A DNA stretch of 5,432 nt from the NCBI GenBank assembly GCA_023262065.1, contig JALRDW010000248.1:1-5432 (forward strand), given 5' to 3'. Under the pieces are notes generated by a model. It ran no database searches. It was given only the letters and a program-made list of their open reading frames with translations, and had not been told where the DNA came from. Origin of the DNA: Acidimicrobiia bacterium (GTDB lineage: Bacteria > Actinomycetota > Acidimicrobiia > IMCC26256). Both the position numbers and the translations under genes were made by a program. This document shows, piece after piece, positions 1 to 5,432 of the stretch; within the stretch, counting starts at the first letter, position 1, and the number at the start of each line of letters is the position of its first letter.

Positions 1-284
<284 letters not shown>

Positions 285-285
<1 letters not shown>

Positions 286-692
286 TGGCGATGCGGGTCG
301 AGCTCGTCTCGCCGGAGCGCGTGCTGTTCCAGGGCGACGCCGACATGGTCGTCGCGCGCACGGCGAACGGTGAGATCGCGTTCCTGCCCGGGCACGTCCC
401 GTTCCTCGGAGCCCTCGGCGTCGCGAAGGTGCGCATCATCCAGGGCGAGGGCGAGGTCGTCGCTGCGGTCCACGGCGGTTTCGTCGAGGCCGGACCCGGC
501 GGGGTCACCGTGCTGTCGGATGTGGCTGAGCTCGCCGATCAGGTCGACGTCGTCCGGGCCCGCACGGCGCTCGAGGCAGCGGAGGACCGGCTGCGGACCG
601 ACGCGGAGGACGCCGACGCGCGGGCCGCGCTCCAGCGAGCGACGGTCCGCCTCGAGGCCGCAGGGCAGGGCGCGGCACCGGCCGCGCACTGA
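285..692 (+). CDS. atpC: F1Fo ATP synthase subunit epsilon
   Basis: This 135-residue protein is the epsilon subunit of the F1 central stalk, which couples rotor to catalytic head and can inhibit ATP hydrolysis. Residues about 3-84 match the N-terminal beta-sandwich, with the typical ELVSPERVLFQGDADMV start, GEIAFLPGHVP in the middle and a GGFVE segment. Residues about 87-126 form the Ala/Arg/Glu-rich helical hairpin. V87-D-V-V-R-A92 resembles the (I/L)DxxRA ATP-binding motif described in some bacterial epsilon subunits, with Val at the first place. A short Gly/Ala/Pro tail follows. The start at 285 overlaps the atpD stop; an ATG two codons later (291) is an equally plausible start. A weak GAGAAG lies 8 nt upstream of 285. 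It is last in the atp operon and is followed by hairpins rather than another operon gene. Confidence 0.96.
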
Positions 693-697
693 ACCCG

Positions 698-714
698 GCC
701 CGCGGTCGGCGGGC
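698..714 (+). other. Small hairpin just after atpC
   Basis: A perfect 6-bp inverted repeat (698-703 with 709-714, GCCCGC/GCGGGC, 5-nt loop) starts 6 nt after the atpC stop. It could fold in the 3' end of the atp mRNA and protect it or add to termination. Short GC-rich stems occur often by chance at this base composition, so this is weak on its own. Confidence 0.35.
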
Positions 715-750
715 GTGAGATCCCACGGACACGCATCGCGTGCTCGGACC

Positions 751-772
751 AGGGCCGCCTCCGGGCGGCCCT
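751..772 (+). terminator. Likely rho-independent-type terminator of the atp operon (no U tract)
   Basis: A perfect 9-bp stem, AGGGCCGCC (751-759) pairing with GGCGGCCCT (764-772), closes a TCCG loop. TCCG fits the extra-stable UNCG tetraloop class, on a C-G closing pair. It lies 58 nt past the atpC stop and upstream of the channel promoter, where an operon end is expected. No T-run follows; U-less hairpin terminators have been proposed in actinobacteria. The structure is seen directly and the terminator role is inferred. Confidence 0.55.
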
Positions 773-812
773 CGTCGCGCCCGGCATCGACGGCCCGCGC
801 CCGTCGGCCCCG

Positions 813-818
813 TACGAT
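813..818 (+). promoter_or_regulatory. Putative -10 box (TACGAT) of a leaderless promoter for the channel gene
   Basis: TACGAT fits the actinobacterial TANNNT -10 consensus and ends 8 nt before the GTG at 827, so transcription would begin at or next to the start codon. No Shine-Dalgarno lies in those 8 nt, as expected for a leaderless mRNA. No clear -35 is present. A 6-bp inverted repeat with a 7-nt loop (788-793/801-806) lies just upstream. The spacing equals that at glpX. Confidence 0.55.
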
Positions 819-826
819 GCCCGGCT

Positions 827-1624
827 GTGACCGTGCCCGCGATCGACCCCGGCGACCGTCGCGCGCGTCGGCTCGCGGCCTGGTCGGCCCGCACGACCCG
901 GCCGCTCGACCTGCTCGCCATGGTGTTCCTCGCGGCGCTGTTCCTCCGTTGGCTGCTCGCGGACCGGCCCCGCGATGTCGGGGTGTGGAACCTGTCGCTG
1001 TACCTCGGGTACGCGGTCTGGGCGGCGTTCGTCGTCGATTACTTCGTGCGGCTCGCGCTCTCGGTGCCACGGGCGGTGTTCGTGCGCACGCACAAGCTCG
1101 ATCTCCTCATGGTGCTCGTGCCGTTCCTGCGCATCCTGCGGGTCGTGATCGTCATCGTGCGCTCCATCCGACGCATCCCGACCGAGCGGGTCGCCGCCTC
1201 GATGGTCGGGATCGCGGCCGCCGTCGTGACGCTCGGCGCGCTCGTCGTCTGGCGCTACGAGTCGGTGGCTCCGGGTTCGAACATCCGCACCGTCGGACAG
1301 GCCTACTGGTGGGCGATCGTCACCACGACGACCGTGGGCTACGGCGACGAGTACCCGATCACCTGGCAGGGCCGCATCGTGGCGTCGGTGATGATGCTCG
1401 TGGGCGTCGGTCTCATCGGCACCGTGTCGGCCTCGGTGGCCTCGTGGTTCGTCGGACGCCGGGACGCCGCGACCGACGCACCGGAGGGTGCGGTCGGAGC
1501 CGCGGCCTCGGGCGGAACCATCGACGTCCCGGCCCTCGAGGACCGGCTCGATGCGTTGGCCGTCGAGCAGGCCCGGATCCGGGAGCTGCTCGAGCGGCTC
1601 GTCCCGGGGGACGAGCGCGCCTAG
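827..1624 (+). CDS. Voltage-gated-type (6TM) potassium channel subunit
   Basis: The 265-residue product is a probable inner-membrane potassium channel subunit that would act as a tetramer. The pore has TTTTVGYGD at residues 166-174, the K+ selectivity filter, between S5 (about 122-142) and S6 (about 184-208). A voltage-sensor-like domain precedes it: S1 about 29-45, S2 about 53-78 with acidic D71, S3 about 90-99 with D92, and S4 about 100-117 with R102, R105, R112 and R115/R116. A linker follows, then a coiled coil at about 237-258. No RCK/TrkA-N domain is present. GTG 827 was chosen because it sits 8 nt after a -10 box; starts back to 740 would add a Pro/Arg-rich stretch across the intergenic hairpin. 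GTG 833 is an alternative. The stop is shared, on opposite strands, with glpX. Family is clear; gating mode is uncertain. Confidence 0.9.
   Translation: MTVPAIDPGDRRARRLAAWSARTTRPLDLLAMVFLAALFLRWLLADRPRDVGVWNLSLYLGYAVWAAFVVDYFVRLALSVPRAVFVRTHKLDLLMVLVPFLRILRVVIVIVRSIRRIPTERVAASMVGIAAAVVTLGALVVWRYESVAPGSNIRTVGQAYWWAIVTTTTVGYGDEYPITWQGRIVASVMMLVGVGLIGTVSASVASWFVGRRDAATDAPEGAVGAAASGGTIDVPALEDRLDALAVEQARIRELLERLVPGDERA
1597..1616. terminator. Possible bidirectional terminator hairpin between channel gene and glpX
   Basis: GCTCGTCC (1597-1604) pairs perfectly with GGACGAGC (1609-1616) around a 4-nt loop. The hairpin begins 4 nt past the glpX stop on the minus strand and lies within the last codons of the channel gene on the plus strand. 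An alternative 7-bp stem, CGAGCGC (1612-1618) with GCGCTCG (1624-1630), spans both stop codons and shares the arm 1612-1616, so the two folds exclude each other. There is no T-run on either strand. The repeats are seen directly; termination is inferred from their position at a convergent junction that has no intergenic space. Confidence 0.45.
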
Positions 1625-2607
1625 CGCTCGGTGGGGGAGATGCGGGCGAGCTTCTGCCAGTGGTGCTGGGTGTGGATCTTGCGCACCGTGCCGGTGCGGG
1701 ACCGCATGACGAGGCTCTCGCTCGTCGCCCCGCCGCCGAAGTAGCGCACGCCCTGGAGGAGGTCGCCATCGGAGATGCCGGACGCGGCGAAGAACACGTC
1801 GTCGCCGGACACGAGGTCCTCGGCGGTGAGCACCCGGGTGAGGTCGTAGCCCTGGTCGAGCGCGGCGGTGCGCTCCGCATCGTTCCTGGGCCACAGACGG
1901 CCGAGGATCTCGCCGCCGAGGCACTTGAGTGCGCAGGCTGCGATCACGCCCTCGGGCGTGCCGCCGACCCCGAAGAGGATGTCGGAACCGGAGCCGGGCC
2001 ACGCGACCGAGATGGCGCCGGCCACGTCGCCGTCCGGGATGAGTCGCACCCGGGCCCCCGCCTCGCGGCAGGCCCGGATGATGTCGGCGTGCCGGTCGCG
2101 GTCGAGGATGACGGCGGTGACGTCCTCCACCTTCTCACCCTTGGCCTTGGCCACCGCCTCGAGGTTCGCGAGCACCGGGGCGTCGAGGTCGATGACGTCC
2201 CGGGCCTCGGGACCGACGGCGATCTTGTCCATGTAGACGCACGGGCCCGGGTCGAACATCGTCCCCCGCTCGGCGAGTGCGATGACCGAGATCGCGTTGT
2301 TGCGGCCCAGCGACGTGAGGGTGGTGCCGTCGATCGGGTCGACCGCGATGTCGCAGGCCGGTCCGCCGGAACCGATCTCATCGCCGTTGAACAGCATCGT
2401 CGCCTCGTCCTTCTCGCCCTCGCCGATCACCACCACGCCCTCCATGGGCACGGTGTTGAGGACGAGGCGCATGGCGTCGACCGCCGCGCCGTCGGCACCG
2501 TTCTTGTCGCCCCGACCCAGCCAGCGGCCGGCCGCCAGCGCGGCGGCCTCGGTGGCCCGGGCGAGGTCCATGGCGAGGTTGCGATCGGGAGCCTGCTGCT
2601 GATCCAT
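1621..2607 (-). CDS. glpX: Class II fructose-1,6-bisphosphatase
   Basis: The 328-residue enzyme hydrolyses fructose 1,6-bisphosphate to fructose 6-phosphate plus phosphate in the cytosol, the committing step of gluconeogenesis. It matches the GlpX family across its length. GRGDKNGAD (31-39) contains K35 and D39; IGEGEKDEA (61-69) contains E63; DPIDGTT (90-96) contains D90, D93 and T95; GGTPEGV (215-221) contains E219. By eye these correspond to E. coli GlpX metal and catalytic residues D33, E57, D85, T90 and E213. The DPIDGTT form and the short loop after WPRNDAER resemble my recollection of the mycobacterial enzyme more than that of E. coli. The ATG at 2607 was chosen because the conserved [17 protein letters not shown] start follows at once and a -10 box lies 8 nt upstream. 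Many actinobacteria rely on GlpX as their only FBPase. It converges with the channel gene and diverges from the SDR gene. Confidence 0.96.
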   Translation of the reverse strand: MDQQQAPDRNLAMDLARATEAAALAAGRWLGRGDKNGADGAAVDAMRLVLNTVPMEGVVVIGEGEKDEATMLFNGDEIGSGGPACDIAVDPIDGTTLTSLGRNNAISVIALAERGTMFDPGPCVYMDKIAVGPEARDVIDLDAPVLANLEAVAKAKGEKVEDVTAVILDRDRHADIIRACREAGARVRLIPDGDVAGAISVAWPGSGSDILFGVGGTPEGVIAACALKCLGGEILGRLWPRNDAERTAALDQGYDLTRVLTAEDLVSGDDVFFAASGISDGDLLQGVRYFGGGATSESLVMRSRTGTVRKIHTQHHWQKLARISPTER

Positions 2608-2615
2608 GGGGCGGC

Positions 2616-2621
2616 AATCTA
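2616..2621 (-). promoter_or_regulatory. Putative -10 box (TAGATT) of a leaderless glpX promoter
   Basis: Read on the minus strand, TAGATT ends 8 nt before the glpX ATG (2607-2605), and the spacer GCCGCCCC has no Shine-Dalgarno. This is the same geometry as the channel promoter and fits a leaderless transcript. No TTGACA-like -35 is seen; the position where it would fall overlaps a 16-bp palindrome (2633-2648). Confidence 0.6.
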
Positions 2622-2632
2622 GCCGTCGTCGT

Positions 2633-2648
2633 CCCGGCCGCGGCCGGG
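2633..2648. promoter_or_regulatory. 16-bp perfect palindrome in the glpX/SDR divergent region, candidate operator
   Basis: CCCGGCCGCGGCCGGG is a perfect palindrome without spacer, lying 12 bp upstream of the glpX -10 box, in its -35 region. It also lies 75 bp upstream of the SDR start codon. The position suits a dimeric regulator acting on one or both divergent genes. It is composed only of G and C in a very GC-rich genome, so chance is a real alternative. The 115-nt region (2608-2722) otherwise contains an isolated TTGACC (2653-2658) with no good -10 partner. Confidence 0.3.
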
Positions 2649-2712
2649 CGACTTGACCGGATTCGGGGCCCCCGGCGAGGGTGGCAGCTGCGGCGGATCG
2701 GACCGGCGGGAC

Positions 2713-2717
2713 GGAGG
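2713..2717 (+). promoter_or_regulatory. Ribosome binding site of the SDR gene (GGAGG)
   Basis: GGAGG ends 5 nt before the ATG at 2723. It supports 2723 as the start rather than the longer reading from 2681, whose extra 14 residues are not part of the Rossmann fold. It also shows that this gene, unlike glpX and the channel gene, has a leadered mRNA. Confidence 0.7.
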
Positions 2718-2722
2718 CGGAC

Positions 2723-3514
2723 ATGGGGCGACTCGAGGGGCGGACGGCGGTCGTGACCGGCGGCGCATCCGGCATCGGTCGCGCCACGGTCGAACGGTTC
2801 CTCGCCGAGGGCGCGACGGTGGAGTCCTGGGACCTGCACGTCCACGCCGCACCCGGCGCGACGACCCGGGTCGTCGACGTGACCGACGAGGCCCAGGTCG
2901 CGGCGGGCTTCGCTGCGGCCCGGACCGCCCACGGGGGTGTCGACGCGGTGGTGCACGCCGCCGGCATCGCGAGCGGCGGGCCCGTGCATCTGCTCGACGA
3001 GGCTGAGTGGGCCCGGGTGATCTCGGTGAACCTCACCGGCACGTTCCTCGTGGACAAGCACGCGGCGGCCCTCATGCTCGAGCAGGCGGCGCGCTTCGGC
3101 ATCGACGGGGCCCAACGCGGCTCGATCGTGAACCTCGCCTCGGTGGAGGGCCTCATCGGCACCGAGGGTGGGAGCGCCTACAACGCATCGAAGGGTGGCG
3201 TCGTCATCCTGACCAAGAACCTCGCGATCGACTACGGGCGGCGGGGGATCCGCGTGAACGCGATCTGCCCCGGCTTCATCGACACTCCGCTGCTCGCCGG
3301 GGTGTTCGGGCTGCCGGGGATGGAGGAGGTGTTCGCCGACATCGCCCGGGCCCACCAGTTCGGTCGCCTCGGACGGGCCGAGGAGATCGCCTCGGTCGCG
3401 CTCTTCCTCGTCTCCGACGACGCGTCCTTCGTGACGGGCACGGCGATCCCGGTGGATGGTGGCTACATCGCCGGGCACCGGCACGGCGTGTCCGACCTGC
3501 TCGGACTCGGCTGA
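2723..3514 (+). CDS. SDR-family NAD(P)-dependent oxidoreductase (classical type)
   Basis: The 263-residue product is a complete classical short-chain dehydrogenase/reductase, about the family's usual 250 residues. The cofactor-binding TGGASGIG lies at 12-19. D37 at the end of the second beta strand favours NAD(H) over NADP(H), and D52 in VVDVTD should contact the adenine. HAAG (78-81) replaces the usual NNAG. N103, S140, Y153 and K157 form the catalytic tetrad, with S and Y 13 residues apart and YxxxK present. PG at 183-184 precedes IDTPLL. The end, [14 protein letters not shown], is the usual FabG-like C-terminus followed by a short Gly/His tail. The substrate cannot be read from sequence. 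Because an acyl-CoA mutase gene follows after 26 nt, a hydroxyacyl- or ketoacyl-type substrate is a reasonable guess. No membrane segment or signal peptide is seen; it should be cytosolic. Confidence 0.93.
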   Translation: MGRLEGRTAVVTGGASGIGRATVERFLAEGATVESWDLHVHAAPGATTRVVDVTDEAQVAAGFAAARTAHGGVDAVVHAAGIASGGPVHLLDEAEWARVISVNLTGTFLVDKHAAALMLEQAARFGIDGAQRGSIVNLASVEGLIGTEGGSAYNASKGGVVILTKNLAIDYGRRGIRVNAICPGFIDTPLLAGVFGLPGMEEVFADIARAHQFGRLGRAEEIASVALFLVSDDASFVTGTAIPVDGGYIAGHRHGVSDLLGLG

Positions 3515-3540
3515 GGTCTCCGGGCCGTCGGCGTGCGAGG

Positions 3541-5432
<1,892 letters not shown>

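Noticed and set aside
740..826. Longer N-terminus for the channel protein from ATG-type starts upstream of GTG 827
   Set aside because: It would translate through the atp terminator hairpin and add a Pro/Gly/Arg-rich stretch unlike channel N-termini. The -10 box lies inside it.
539..2002. A 487-codon open frame on the minus strand across the channel gene and glpX
   Set aside because: Its composition is that of an out-of-frame reading (Arg/His/Asp-rich, no motif), and it runs through the terminator hairpin and both real genes.
370..2622. A 750-codon open frame on the plus strand crossing atpC, the channel gene and glpX
   Set aside because: It is an Arg/Pro/Gly/Ala-rich shadow frame made possible by high G+C. 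It has no domain, and it overlaps three genes with clear family motifs in other frames.
2653..2658. TTGACC as a -35 box for the SDR gene
   Set aside because: No TANNNT-like -10 lies 16-19 bp downstream, and a single hexamer match is weak evidence. The SDR promoter remains unidentified.
2608..3162. N-terminal extension of GlpX upstream of ATG 2607
   Set aside because: The frame stays open but runs antisense through the SDR gene. The conserved family N-terminus begins directly after 2607.

Overview
The window is a very GC-rich stretch, roughly 70% G+C by eye, from what is most likely a free-living actinobacterium. The supporting signs are strong G/C preference at third codon positions, an actinobacterial-type GlpX, two promoters that look leaderless (TANNNT box, then 8 nt, then the start codon, with no Shine-Dalgarno), and an IcmA-like mutase. 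An acidimicrobial-type lineage is my guess. In the mycobacteria and Streptomyces I remember, atpC is followed by a DUF2550 gene, which is absent here, but this does not prove the lineage. No rRNA, tRNA, CRISPR, insertion sequence or phage gene was seen. The window looks chromosomal, with housekeeping and metabolic genes.

Left part (1-826): the 3' end of atpD (F1 beta subunit, including DELSEED) overlaps complete atpC (epsilon) by one base. This is the end of an ATP synthase operon. It is followed by a 134-nt gap with two hairpins, the second a 9-bp stem with a UNCG-type loop that may terminate the operon. The gap also carries a leaderless-type promoter for the next gene.

Middle part (827-2607): a six-helix, voltage-gated-type potassium channel gene points right. 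glpX, encoding class II fructose-1,6-bisphosphatase, points left. The two genes converge so tightly that one CTAG palindrome supplies both stop codons. Inverted repeats just inside the channel gene could fold as a shared terminator.

Right part (2608-5432): a 115-nt divergent intergenic region carries the glpX leaderless promoter and a 16-bp perfect palindrome. It separates glpX from a rightward gene string: an SDR dehydrogenase/reductase, a cobalamin-dependent acyl-CoA mutase large subunit, and a class I SAM-dependent methyltransferase cut by the window end. The spacing (26 nt, then a 1-nt overlap) suggests one transcript. The mutase has the Phe/Gln active-site pair known from isobutyryl-CoA mutase rather than the Tyr/Arg pair of methylmalonyl-CoA mutase, and it has no B12-binding domain. 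It should therefore need a separate small subunit that is not encoded here. An inferred theme for the string is branched/straight short-chain acyl-CoA interconversion, with the SDR acting on a related hydroxy- or keto-acyl compound; the methyltransferase's role is unknown.

Nothing here is clearly a new defence or mobile system. The most useful observations are the mutase's active-site signature, the convergent channel/glpX junction, the paired leaderless promoters, and the channel's reduced S4 charge set.
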